A stretch of DNA of 64,000 nucleotides, taken from NCBI GenBank assembly GCA_965230795.1, contig OZ246020.1, forward strand, positions 434,001 through 498,000, in the 5' to 3' direction. The notes beneath the pieces were generated by a model, which searched no databases, was not told where the DNA came from, and was given only the letters and a program-made list of their open reading frames with translations. A program made the translations under genes and the position numbers. Positions 12,433 to 20,186 of this stretch are shown piece by piece. Positions within the stretch are counted from its first letter, which is position 1. Each line of letters opens with the position of its first letter. The stretch comes from PZPK01 sp965230795. GTDB lineage: Bacteria; Pseudomonadota; Gammaproteobacteria; Pseudomonadales; Oleiphilaceae.

Positions 12433-12558
12433 GTGTTGATGTTAAATGACATCAATACAGAGGAATTACGTCCCTGTAGCGAACGCCAGCCGCGACATCC
12501 GTGTCGCGTCCGAAATCGCTCAAGGTGATACTAAATCACCTTGCGGGACACGATTTCG
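12433..12558 (+). other. hairpin-rich 23S-5S spacer
   Basis: Four perfect or near-perfect helices fill this spacer. TTGATGT/ACATCAA (12436-12442 with 12449-12455) extends to 10 bp. CGCGACA-TCCG-TGTCGCG occupies 12491-12508. CAAGGTGAT/ATCACCTTG (12521-12529 with 12535-12543) is enclosed by CGAAATCG/CGATTTCG (12511-12518 with 12551-12558). The outer helix ends at the 5S 5' end, so it may help release 5S rRNA. Confidence 0.7.
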
Positions 12559-12675
12559 CCTGACGACCATAGAGCTTTGGAACCACCTGATCCCATCCCG
12601 AACTCAGAAGTGAAACGAAGCATCGCCGATGGTAGTGTGGGAGGTCCCATGTGAGAGTAGGTCATCGTCAGGCTT
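12557..12675 (+). rRNA. rrf: 5S ribosomal RNA
   Basis: About 119 bases. The terminal helix GCCTGACGA/TCGTCAGGC is intact, as are the conserved CCATCCCGAACTCAGAAGTG and GTGAGAGTAGG blocks. A terminator follows within ten bases. Two partial copies of its 3' end lie downstream. Confidence 0.95.
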
Positions 12676-12684
12676 TAAATAAAC

Positions 12685-12712
12685 AAGGCTCGCCAAATGG
12701 CGGGCCTTTTTT
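12685..12712 (+). terminator. rRNA operon terminator
   Basis: AAGGCTCGCC and GGCGGGCCTT form a 10-bp stem with one G-T pair and an AAAT loop, followed by six T. It lies directly after the 5S gene. Confidence 0.9.
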
Positions 12713-12742
12713 ATTTACAGTGCGAAAATGTTGCTACGCTCA

Positions 12743-12839
12743 CATGGTGAGAGTAGGGTGAGCAGGGACTTCGAGCAGCATGCTGCGAGCCTGCGAACGG
12801 CTGTCAGCTGTGCTGACAGACCGGACCATCGTCAGGCTT
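12743..12839 (+). pseudogene. 5S rRNA 3'-end remnant A with hairpin insertion
   Basis: CATGGTGAGAGTAGG (12743-12757) matches the 5S stretch at 12648-12661 with one extra base, and CATCGTCAGGCTT (12827-12839) matches the 5S 3' end. The two blocks are adjacent in the real gene but are split here by about 70 bases. The split holds the 12-base palindrome GCAGCATGCTGC (12775-12786) and the 8-bp hairpin CTGTCAGC-TGT-GCTGACAG (12801-12819). The first half of the 5S gene is absent, so this is not functional. Confidence 0.7.
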
Positions 12840-12846
12840 AAAACAG

Positions 12847-12880
12847 AATCCCCTGGTGCTAGCGCATTGGGTTTTTTTTT
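12847..12880 (+). terminator. possible second terminator after 5S remnant A
   Basis: An imperfect stem (AATCC with GG-GTT, plus TGC-TAGC-GCA at the tip) is followed by nine T (12872-12880). It may be the terminator of a duplicated 5S unit. Confidence 0.5.
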
Positions 12881-12900
12881 ACCTGAAAATAGTGACCTCG

Positions 12901-12986
12901 ATTTCATTCCCGATGAAATTCTACCTCCCCCGTCCATGGGGTCGTACTCGGAGGAGAGGAGGGTAAAGACCGTTGCCCGCAGGGCA
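12901..12986 (+). other. hairpin string between 5S remnants
   Basis: Three consecutive hairpins are ATTTCAT/ATGAAAT (12901-12919), CCCC-GTCCAT-GGGG (12928-12941) and TGCCC-GCA-GGGCA (12974-12986). Open frames running through this stretch on both strands have no recognisable protein features and overlap the palindromes, so I do not call a gene. Confidence 0.5.
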
Positions 12987-13035
12987 TTGAAAGCATCGTT
13001 TTTAAAGGGATGAGCGTGAGCCTATGGGCGAAGGG

Positions 13036-13060
13036 CCGGACCATCGTCAGGCTTTAAATA
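13036..13060 (+). pseudogene. 5S rRNA 3'-end remnant B
   Basis: CCGGACCATCGTCAGGCTT (13036-13054) is identical to 12821-12839 in remnant A. It continues as TAAATA, matching the trailer of the true 5S gene (19 bases shared from CATCG to AAATA). Only the very 3' end of the 5S gene is recognisable. From here to 13243 I see only AT-rich DNA with no gene. Confidence 0.65.
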
Positions 13061-13243
13061 TAATAAGCAGAGGCACGACGGCAACTTCTATTCCCTCCCG
13101 AGCTTACCGAACCAATTTTTCATCAAAAATTTCCTAAAAGTCCGTTTTCTTAAAACGACTGAGTTAAGTTTTATGTGCATACATGGTTTTTTTAAGTCAA
13201 CTTCACTACAGTTTGCTCATCTAGGATTAATCAAGGACTACTT

Positions 13244-13741
13244 TTGCGAAAAATAATCATTATAGGTAACTCTGGATCAGGTAAGTCGACTTTAGCGAGA
13301 CATATTGCAGATCAAGACAGTCTTGCTCATTTGGATCTGGATACAGTTGCCTGGTTGGCGGAATATCCAAAGTCAAGAGCCGCTCTTCAAGAGAGTCTCG
13401 AGAAGATCAATGAGTTTTGCAGGCATAATCGTCAATGGGTCATTGAAGGTTGCTACGGTGATATCCTTACTGTCATCGCCGAATGGGCGAATGAAATGAT
13501 TTTTCTGAACCTGTCTATAGAATCCTGTATCGAGAACGCACGATCAAGACCATGGGAACCTCATAAGTATTCCAGCCAGCTGGAGCAAAACAAAAATCTA
13601 CCGATGCTTGAGGATTGGATTTCCAAGTACAAAAGCAGGCAGGACGAGTTTTCCTATTCGGCGCATGAAAAGCTTTTTGTGAATTTTGAGGGGGAAAAGC
13701 GTTTGATAACTGACAATGTCAAACTGTCATCCGGATCCTAA
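13244..13741 (+). CDS. P-loop kinase-like NTPase
   Basis: The 165-residue product starts with a clear Walker A motif, GNSGSGKST at residues 8-16, after a hydrophobic beta strand. An acidic LDLDT follows near residue 35 and an arginine-bearing helix (CIENARSRPW) lies near residue 100. This is the layout of adenylate-kinase/FlaR-like small kinases. The substrate is unknown. The start must be TTG at 13244, preceded by AAGGA at 13234-13238; no ATG is available before the Walker motif. It stands alone downstream of the rRNA operon and is not a recognisable part of a pathway here. Confidence 0.75.
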   Translation: MRKIIIIGNSGSGKSTLARHIADQDSLAHLDLDTVAWLAEYPKSRAALQESLEKINEFCRHNRQWVIEGCYGDILTVIAEWANEMIFLNLSIESCIENARSRPWEPHKYSSQLEQNKNLPMLEDWISKYKSRQDEFSYSAHEKLFVNFEGEKRLITDNVKLSSGS

Positions 13742-13830
13742 CTTCATTTTCCGTTTTTCTATCTGTTTCTTCTCCCCTATCGCTTTTCTCCATGGTTAAA
13801 GGAAGTTCGATTTGACTAGTAGGTAATACC

Positions 13831-14574
13831 CTACTTTAAGTAGGACTGCATGATACTTTCAACGTCGATCATGGTTAGCCCTTTATTAAAATCAATCGCT
13901 AGTTGTCGGCCTCTTTCATTTTTCTTGAAACAAATAAAGAGCGCCTTGTTCTCAAGGTTTTTATCGTTGAAGCTGATCTTGGAGGCCTGATCTTTCAGCT
14001 CAGGTGTAGTGTTTAGTAGAAAGGACATGACGTTGGCATCAATGACTGCTGCTTGAATTCTCCCGCCGAGCAACTTCTGCAGGTTCTTTAAGTCCGAGTT
14101 GGCAGCATCCGTTTGTATTTGACCGCTGGCAACCATGTTATCGAATTCGGCAGTGTTGACGTATCCACTTACGATACCGATTTTGTAATTATTGAGATCA
14201 GCAAGTGTGTTCCACTTAATCTCTTTTCCATTGAGCTGAGCAAAACCCAGAGGTCCGTGCCCCATCGGTTCTGAAAGTACAAAGTCTTCCTCAAGAGACT
14301 TGGCATAATATTCAGGAAAATAGCCATCGTAATCCGGGTTTTCCTTTCCATAACCCACAGCGCGTTTCCATGGGAAAAAATCAACTTTCAACTCGTGGCC
14401 GACAGCCGCAAAGGCTGCTCGTGCGACAGCGACGCTGGCGCCCTGTTCGGGCAGATAGTCACCGGTATAGGGTGGCCAATCGAGAGAAGTCAGTCTAACC
14501 GTGTCCGCGTTAGCAATTTGCCAAAATAGAGTGGAGACCAGAATGGATAATCCAAACAGGGTTTTTAGTTTCAT
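13831..14574 (-). CDS. periplasmic solute-binding protein, family 3 type
   Basis: The 247-residue product has a signal peptide (MKLKTLFGLSILVSTLFW, cleaved after IANA) and then an extracellular solute-binding family 3 fold, recognisable from LTSLDWPPYTGDYLPEQG and the FFPWKRAV block. Such proteins bind amino acids or similar polar solutes, but many, like this one, lack adjacent ABC permease genes and may have a sensory or orphan role. The start is ATG 14574, preceded by a perfect GGAGGT at 14583-14588; an upstream in-frame TTG (14589) is rejected. The ligand is unknown. Confidence 0.8.
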   Translation of the reverse strand: MKLKTLFGLSILVSTLFWQIANADTVRLTSLDWPPYTGDYLPEQGASVAVARAAFAAVGHELKVDFFPWKRAVGYGKENPDYDGYFPEYYAKSLEEDFVLSEPMGHGPLGFAQLNGKEIKWNTLADLNNYKIGIVSGYVNTAEFDNMVASGQIQTDAANSDLKNLQKLLGGRIQAAVIDANVMSFLLNTTPELKDQASKISFNDKNLENKALFICFKKNERGRQLAIDFNKGLTMIDVESIMQSYLK

Positions 14575-14784
14575 TTGTTTTACCTCCAAAAATTATATGC
14601 CTGGAACAACCTAAGAATAGTCCAAGACTCTTTTTTTGCGCTGTATACAGAACGGGATGAACCTAAGGGGCAAGAATACGCATAATGAACTTAGGCTTTA
14701 GAAGTGAATGGAGATTCATAGTATTGATCACTACAGCTTTCCACTGTTAATATCGCTGACTAAAACATAATAAGAGATAAGAAA

Positions 14785-15756
14785 ATGTCGTTGATAAAAG
14801 CGCGTGATTATCTTTCCGCAGAAGAAATCAAATCCTTGAAAACACCTTCGGATTGGGTCGCACTGCGATTGTTTTTATTCAATTGGTTGGTGATTGCGGC
14901 GATGTTTGCGATGGTTGCCAGCTTTACAAACGGTTTTACGATATTACTTGCCTTACTAGTGTTGGGCGGTCGCTTGTTGGGCTTGGGCATTTTGTTACAT
15001 GAGTGTTCTCATCGATCTTTCTTTAGCCGTCAATCCTGGAACGACCAGATTGGCCATTGGTTTGCCGGCATCCCAATATTGGTCCCTATTGATTTTTACC
15101 GTCCTTACCATTTCAAGCATCACACCAAAACAGGTACTGAACAAGATCCTGATGTGGGTAACATTCGTCAGTACCCTGTTAGTAAAGCGAGTTTCTACCG
15201 TAAGCTCATTAGGGACATTTTCGGGCTGTCCGGTATCAAGGCCCTGTTCGCTATGATTCTTTATGTATTGCCTGGCAGGGCTGGCAACGCGGTGTCTTTG
15301 GGGCTGAACTCCGAAGCTATCAAGACCGAAAACGGCCGCTTACTTGGATTGAAGAATTACGGTCATGTTTTAATTTGGCATACAGTTTTCTTTCTTCTCT
15401 TATATAAACTGGGACATCCTGGCCTGTATTTGCTTTGGTGGGGAGCATATCTGTTCACCCACCCGTTTATTATTCGCGTGAGGCAGATTGCGGAGCACGG
15501 TGCCATGCCTGCTTTGAGATCTGAAGATGTACGACTGACGACGAGAACAACGCTGGCAAAGCCCTGGGAGAGATTATTGTTCGCGCCCAATTTTGTGAAC
15601 TATCACTGTGAGCATCATTTACTGCCGACGGTACCAAGCTACAATTTGCCCGCTATGCACAAGCTTTTGCGTTCCAGAGGCTTTTATAAGGACAACGGTG
15701 CGGCACTGGTCGAGGGAGGGTACCCAGAAGTGATTCGTATGGCGGCGTCAGCCTGA
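14785..15756 (+). CDS. membrane fatty acid desaturase-family protein
   Basis: This is a di-iron integral membrane oxidase, probably inserting a double bond or hydroxyl into an acyl or carotenoid-like chain. The three histidine boxes of the family are intact: HECSH at 72-76, HFKHH at 109-113 and HCEHH at 274-278. Hydrophobic segments before the first box and between the second and third fit the usual four-helix topology. The 323-residue length is normal. The gene stands alone, convergent with glyS, and its substrate cannot be deduced. No electron-transfer partner is adjacent. Confidence 0.85.
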   Translation: MSLIKARDYLSAEEIKSLKTPSDWVALRLFLFNWLVIAAMFAMVASFTNGFTILLALLVLGGRLLGLGILLHECSHRSFFSRQSWNDQIGHWFAGIPILVPIDFYRPYHFKHHTKTGTEQDPDVGNIRQYPVSKASFYRKLIRDIFGLSGIKALFAMILYVLPGRAGNAVSLGLNSEAIKTENGRLLGLKNYGHVLIWHTVFFLLLYKLGHPGLYLLWWGAYLFTHPFIIRVRQIAEHGAMPALRSEDVRLTTRTTLAKPWERLLFAPNFVNYHCEHHLLPTVPSYNLPAMHKLLRSRGFYKDNGAALVEGGYPEVIRMAASA

Positions 15757-15778
15757 CCAGCAAAAACTGATCAGGCTG
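15749..15778. terminator. hairpin between convergent desaturase and glyS
   Basis: CAGCCTGA (15749-15756) pairs with TCAGGCTG (15771-15778), and an inner CAG/CTG closes a CAAAAA loop. It overlaps the desaturase stop codon and lies just beyond the glyS stop. No clear U-tract follows on either strand, so its role as a terminator is tentative. Confidence 0.4.
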
Positions 15779-15785
15779 TGGGGAA

Positions 15786-17864
15786 TCAGGCGGACAACAG
15801 GGAAATGTCTGCCACTTGAAGGAACAGGCGTCTTAACTTACCCAACAGCTGGATACGATTATTGCGTACTGCCTCGTCATCGACCATCACCATGACGTCA
15901 TCAAAGAACTGGTCAACGGGTGCGCGTAGTCCGGACAGAGCTTCGAGGGCCTGTTGATATTTGCCCTCGGCGAACAGTGGTGTTACCTCTGCTTCCAGAG
16001 AAGCAAGCTTCTCTGCCAGGTTTTTCTCGGCTCCGTCAGTCAACAGGTCTGAATCGATGACGGGGTCACTGTCTTCGTTAAATCCGGTTTGCTTGGCGAG
16101 TATATTGGATACCCGCTTGTTGGCTGCAGACAATGCGCTGGCTTCCTCGCGCTGATAGAAGCTGTGCACCGCTTTGATGCGACGGTCAAAATCAAGCGGT
16201 TTGCTCGGTTTGCGTGCCGACACAGCGAGAATGACCTCCGCTGGCATATTGTCGTCTTGATACCATGCCCGGAAGCGCTCCAGCATATAATCGAGCAAAT
16301 CAGTTTTCAGAGAGCTGTTCTCCAAGTCGCCATGACTTGACTGGGACCAGCTAAATAAATCCAGTAGGTCAAGATCCAGTTCTTTCTCTATCAGAATTCG
16401 GAGCACGCCCAATGCCGCGCGACGCAAAGCGAATGGATCTTTAGTTCCTGTCGGAGGTTGGTTGATACCAAACAGTCCAACCAGTGAGTCGACTTTTTCG
16501 GCGATAGCGAGTGCGCATCCAGTTTTAGTATCGGGTAGCTCTGCGCCGGCATGGGTCGGCATATATTGCTCGTTGATGGCGAGTGCTACTTCGTTATTTT
16601 CGCCATCATGCTGCGCATAGTGGTAGCCCATCAATCCTTGAAGGTCGGTAAATTCCAGCACCATTTCGCTAACCAGATCTGATTTGGCAAGCTCGCCTGC
16701 CCGTTTCGCCAGGCTTGGGTCGCCGCCAATGTGATTGCTGATGGTTTCCGCTAAACTGGCGACGCGTTCCGTTTTGTCAAAGATCGTCCCGAGTTTAGTT
16801 TGAAATACGATGGACTTGAGAGCCTCACGCTTCGATTCCAGCGTGGTTTTTTTATCCGTCTCGAAAAAGAATGCTGCGTCGGACAAGCGTGGTCGAATAA
16901 CACGCTCGTTTCCTGCTATCACTTGAGCTGGGTCCCGACTTTCGATGTTCGCGACAGTAATGAAGTGAGGCAGCATGTTCCCGTGTTGGTCCACGACATG
17001 AAAGTACTTTTGATGCTCCTTCATGGATGAAACCAGTGCCTCCGAAGGCACCTCAAGAAAGCGTTCCTCAAAGTTGCCGAGCAGGGGAACGGGCCATTCG
17101 TTGAGAGAGGCGACCTCATCCAGCAGAGCCTCATCGATAACGGCTAAGCCGTCAACCTGCTTGGCGATGGCTTCGACCCCTTCACGGATTAGTTGCTTGC
17201 GGGACTGGTAGTCCGCCATGACCTTGCCCTGTTCCATGAGTATTTGTTCATAGCGTGAAGGAGAATCAATGGATAGTGTTCCCGAACTCATAAAACGATG
17301 GCCGCGAGTGGTCGATCCATTTTCAATGCCCATTACTGAGCCTGGAACGACTTCTGAGCCCATCATCATCACGATCCACTGAACCGGACGAACAAACTCT
17401 TCTTTTTGCGCGCCCCAGCGCATGCGTTTTGGAATCGGTAGTTTTGCCAAGGCGGCTTCAACGATGTCATTAAGCAACTCCCTGGTTTGTTTACCCGCTT
17501 CGGTTGAGCGATATACCAGCCAGGTGCCTTTTGGCGTTTCCATCTCCTCAAGGTCAGTGGGAGAAATTCCCAGAGACGACGCGAATCCCATCAATGCGCG
17601 GGTGGGTTCACCCTTATCGTCAAACGCTGCTTTTTTTGCAGGTCCGCGCTTTTCTACAGTTTTGTCTGCTTGCTGCGCAGCCAGTTGCTCGACTCGGAGA
17701 GCCAGGCGGCGAGGGCTGGCGAATGAGCGGGTGTTGCCATGAGCCAAGCCGGCTTCCTTCAGACCTTCAAGGATGTGATGGGTAAAGGCTTCAGAGAGGT
17801 TTTTCAGCGCTTTTGGAGGCAGTTCCTCGGTACCTATTTCAACCAGGAAATCTTGAGTTTCCAT
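15786..17864 (-). CDS. glyS: glycine--tRNA ligase beta subunit
   Basis: This is the large subunit of the bacterial-type alpha2-beta2 glycyl-tRNA synthetase, involved in tRNA recognition. The 692 residues start METQDFLVEIGTEELPPKAL, the family's standard opening, and end with the helical anticodon-binding-like region (DDVMVMVDDEAVRNNR). Its ATG overlaps the glyQ stop by one base (TAATG), so the subunits are translationally coupled. Confidence 0.97.
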   Translation of the reverse strand: METQDFLVEIGTEELPPKALKNLSEAFTHHILEGLKEAGLAHGNTRSFASPRRLALRVEQLAAQQADKTVEKRGPAKKAAFDDKGEPTRALMGFASSLGISPTDLEEMETPKGTWLVYRSTEAGKQTRELLNDIVEAALAKLPIPKRMRWGAQKEEFVRPVQWIVMMMGSEVVPGSVMGIENGSTTRGHRFMSSGTLSIDSPSRYEQILMEQGKVMADYQSRKQLIREGVEAIAKQVDGLAVIDEALLDEVASLNEWPVPLLGNFEERFLEVPSEALVSSMKEHQKYFHVVDQHGNMLPHFITVANIESRDPAQVIAGNERVIRPRLSDAAFFFETDKKTTLESKREALKSIVFQTKLGTIFDKTERVASLAETISNHIGGDPSLAKRAGELAKSDLVSEMVLEFTDLQGLMGYHYAQHDGENNEVALAINEQYMPTHAGAELPDTKTGCALAIAEKVDSLVGLFGINQPPTGTKDPFALRRAALGVLRILIEKELDLDLLDLFSWSQSSHGDLENSSLKTDLLDYMLERFRAWYQDDNMPAEVILAVSARKPSKPLDFDRRIKAVHSFYQREEASALSAANKRVSNILAKQTGFNEDSDPVIDSDLLTDGAEKNLAEKLASLEAEVTPLFAEGKYQQALEALSGLRAPVDQFFDDVMVMVDDEAVRNNRIQLLGKLRRLFLQVADISLLSA

Positions 17865-18847
17865 TATTGCTTACCTCCTTTCTTTTGCGCGTTTTTTTCT
17901 GCTTTTTTTGCTTCGGTGGCGATCACTTCTTCACGCAGATCAGCAGGAGCCAGAGGAAAACCAAGCTCCATGCGGCGGTCGAAGTAGGCCTGAGCTACGG
18001 CGCGGGCGAGACTGCGCACTCGCAGGATGAAACGCTGACGTTCAGTAACGGAAATGGCGTGCCGTGCATCCAGCATGTTGAACGTATGGGAGGCTTTCAG
18101 TACCAGTTCATAGGCAGGTAGTGGGAGGCCCAGATCGATCAGACGCTGGCTTTCCGACTCAAAGGTGTCGAAATGCTGGAACAGTGAGGTGGTGTCCGCA
18201 TGCTCGAAATTATACGTCGACATTTCGACCTCATTCTGGTGAAACACATCCCCGTATGTCACATCACCATCTGGCCCGTAGGTCCAGATCAGGTCATAAA
18301 CACTGTCTACCCCCTGAAGGTACATGGCTATTCGCTCCAGACCATAGGTGATTTCACCGGTAACCGGATAGCACTCAAGTCCGCCTACCTGTTGGAAATA
18401 GGTAAATTGTGTGACTTCCATACCATTTAGCCATACTTCCCAGCCAAGTCCCCAAGCACCAAGCGTTGGCGATTCCCAGTTGTCTTCCACAAAGCGCACA
18501 TCATGGATGGAGGTGTCGATTCCCATCGCCTGAAGTGATTCCAGGTAGAGTTCCTGAATATTAAGGGGTGAAGGTTTCATCACGACCTGAAACTGGTAGT
18601 AGTGCTGGAGGCGATTGGGGTTTTCGCCATAACGGCCGTCGGTAGGACGACGACTTGGTTGAACATAGGCAGCATTCCAGGTTTCGGGGCCGATCGATCG
18701 CAAAAAGGTTGCGGGATGGAACGTGCCGGCGCCAACCTCCATGTCCAGAGGTTGAAGGACGACACAGCCTTTGCTGGCCCAGTAATTCTGCAGGGCGAGA
18801 ATCAGGCCCTGAAATGTTTTGACATCGGGAGTGCTTACGTTCGACAC
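17864..18847 (-). CDS. glyQ: glycine--tRNA ligase alpha subunit
   Basis: This subunit carries the class II catalytic core that activates glycine and charges tRNA-Gly. The 327-residue product contains the expected LQNYWASKGC opening and the QPSRRPTDGRYGENPNR block, both strongly conserved in GlyQ. The C-terminal tail is rich in Lys and Ala. It is the first gene of the glyQ-glyS operon; a promoter candidate lies about 120 bases upstream. Confidence 0.97.
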   Translation of the reverse strand: MSNVSTPDVKTFQGLILALQNYWASKGCVVLQPLDMEVGAGTFHPATFLRSIGPETWNAAYVQPSRRPTDGRYGENPNRLQHYYQFQVVMKPSPLNIQELYLESLQAMGIDTSIHDVRFVEDNWESPTLGAWGLGWEVWLNGMEVTQFTYFQQVGGLECYPVTGEITYGLERIAMYLQGVDSVYDLIWTYGPDGDVTYGDVFHQNEVEMSTYNFEHADTTSLFQHFDTFESESQRLIDLGLPLPAYELVLKASHTFNMLDARHAISVTERQRFILRVRSLARAVAQAYFDRRMELGFPLAPADLREEVIATEAKKAEKNAQKKGGKQ

Positions 18848-18966
18848 GGTATTGCCACCATTCGTTTTTGCTGTTTGTCACACTCAGTGTTGCGACAACG
18901 CTTGTATTTGGGTCGCCTCAGCGCCGATCTCATTCATTTTGCTCGGCAGAAGCGGAAAAGTCGCGC

Positions 18967-18972
18967 ATTATA
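18967..18972 (-). promoter_or_regulatory. -10 box, candidate glyQS promoter
   Basis: Read on the minus strand, TATAAT is followed by GCGCG, a GC-rich discriminator as at promoters for translation genes. No convincing -35 box is seen at the right distance. It lies in the gap between the YtoQ-like gene and glyQ. Confidence 0.45.
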
Positions 18973-18999
18973 CCCTAAGTTGCGGGCCCAAGGCTGCGG

Positions 19000-19440
19000 C
19001 TATACGTTGATATACTTCAAAATTTCAACGACTTGCTCAGGTGTTTCGGCAACGGCGTGTGCGGCACCGTCGATTTCCTTCAAGGGGTGCGTCAGTGTCG
19101 GGTCATGAATGACGATGATGGGTTTGCCCATGCCGATGGCAATTCCGGCATCAAAGGCGGCATTCCACTGTTTGTACTGGTCGCCAAAACGAACGACCAC
19201 AATGTCTGATTTAGCGATCAGTGTATTCGTTCGTAGTGCGTTGATTTTCGCTGCTTTGTGGTCCTTCCAGAAAGGCTTTTCCTCATCACCCAGAATGCGG
19301 ACACCGACTTCATCGCTGGCTTCGTGGTTCGTGACCGGGGCGTAAATATTGACGTCAATATCAGCTTCATTCAGCCCATTTATGATGCGCTCACGCCAAT
19401 CAGTGTGAATTTCTCCGGATAAGTAAATTGAATATTTCAT
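19000..19440 (-). CDS. YtoQ family protein
   Basis: The 146-residue product opens MKYSIYLSGEIHTDWRE, which I recognise as the YtoQ family. These are small cytosolic proteins with a fold like nucleoside 2-deoxyribosyltransferases. The SDIVVVRFGDQYKQWNAAFD block and the following GKPIIVIHD fit that fold. The biological role is not established. The start is placed at ATG 19440 with an AGGA site; an upstream in-frame TTG (19446) is less likely. It appears to be a single-gene unit ahead of glyQS. Confidence 0.8.
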   Translation of the reverse strand: MKYSIYLSGEIHTDWRERIINGLNEADIDVNIYAPVTNHEASDEVGVRILGDEEKPFWKDHKAAKINALRTNTLIAKSDIVVVRFGDQYKQWNAAFDAGIAIGMGKPIIVIHDPTLTHPLKEIDGAAHAVAETPEQVVEILKYINV

Positions 19441-19581
19441 GAACAATCCTGCCTGAGATCTTCCAAAATGCTAGTGAGTGGGTTAAAAAGTAAGAGGCGA
19501 TTCTAATCGACGACTGCACTGAGTTGAACAATCAGATGGAATTATCCGGATGTTCACTGATACGGCATGGAGGAGGAAAAC

Positions 19582-20154
19582 ATGGCGATTTATGATCATA
19601 AATATGGCGATCTGTCCTATTATCGCGTTTTCAGGGCCTGGGGCGGCAAAGAATACCAAGAATATGTTCGCATCCGTAAAAGCAAGCAAGCGGCCTATGC
19701 GAAAGCAAAGAAAATTGATGAACGTCTCGCAAAACAGCAGCAGGCCTTCTGTATCAAACAGGCAAAAAGTTCTGAATACCATATCCGCAAGGAAGGTGGG
19801 GTGCGAGGCTTGCGACGCATTACTGTTCATCGTAAGGGCCGCTCTCCCGCCGACGTTTTTGAGCTGAGAATCAATGTTCCCTGGGACAAGGATATCAAGC
19901 GAACGACCATATCTGTCGCTGTACATGGAGAAGCCAAAGCGTTTGAGCAGGCCATTGATCGTATCTGTGAATGGTATGAGTTGGATGCCGACTCCGATGC
20001 CCGGGCGGCAATGATGGCACAGTTCCCTGCCTATTCAGAGGCTGGTCAGCGAGATGTGGCACAAGTGGCGGAACTGGCAATACAGAAAGCGAAGGACGAG
20101 TTCGAGCATTTGCGTCAAGGTCTCGTCAACAGCTTTAAGCGCTTCACGGCATAG
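19582..20154 (+). CDS. uncharacterised basic/acidic protein
   Basis: I do not recognise this 190-residue protein. It starts with an aromatic-rich stretch (MAIYDHKYGDLSYYRVF), then a strongly basic helix (about residues 25-60). A beta-rich middle (GVRGLRRITVHRKG to ISVAVHGEAKAFEQ, about 75-125) follows, then an acidic helical C terminus. The beta sheet followed by one helix recalls AP2-like or integrase-type DNA-binding folds, but that is only a guess. The start at 19582 is set by GGAGGA at 19571-19576. It is flanked by genes on the opposite strand, so it is a lone transcription unit. Confidence 0.75.
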   Translation: MAIYDHKYGDLSYYRVFRAWGGKEYQEYVRIRKSKQAAYAKAKKIDERLAKQQQAFCIKQAKSSEYHIRKEGGVRGLRRITVHRKGRSPADVFELRINVPWDKDIKRTTISVAVHGEAKAFEQAIDRICEWYELDADSDARAAMMAQFPAYSEAGQRDVAQVAELAIQKAKDEFEHLRQGLVNSFKRFTA

Positions 20155-20186
20155 GGCGTGAACGCTTCTTGAAGAGAGCGCGTTTA

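Noticed and set aside
12740..13013. Overlapping frames on both strands after the 5S gene
   Set aside because: They run through palindromes and 5S remnants. Open frames on both strands are expected from palindromic DNA, and neither has a convincing start site.
13244..20154. A genomic or defence island after the rRNA operon
   Set aside because: I see no integrase, transposase, attachment repeats, restriction or nuclease genes. The genes are isolated metabolic or housekeeping types mixed with glyQS.
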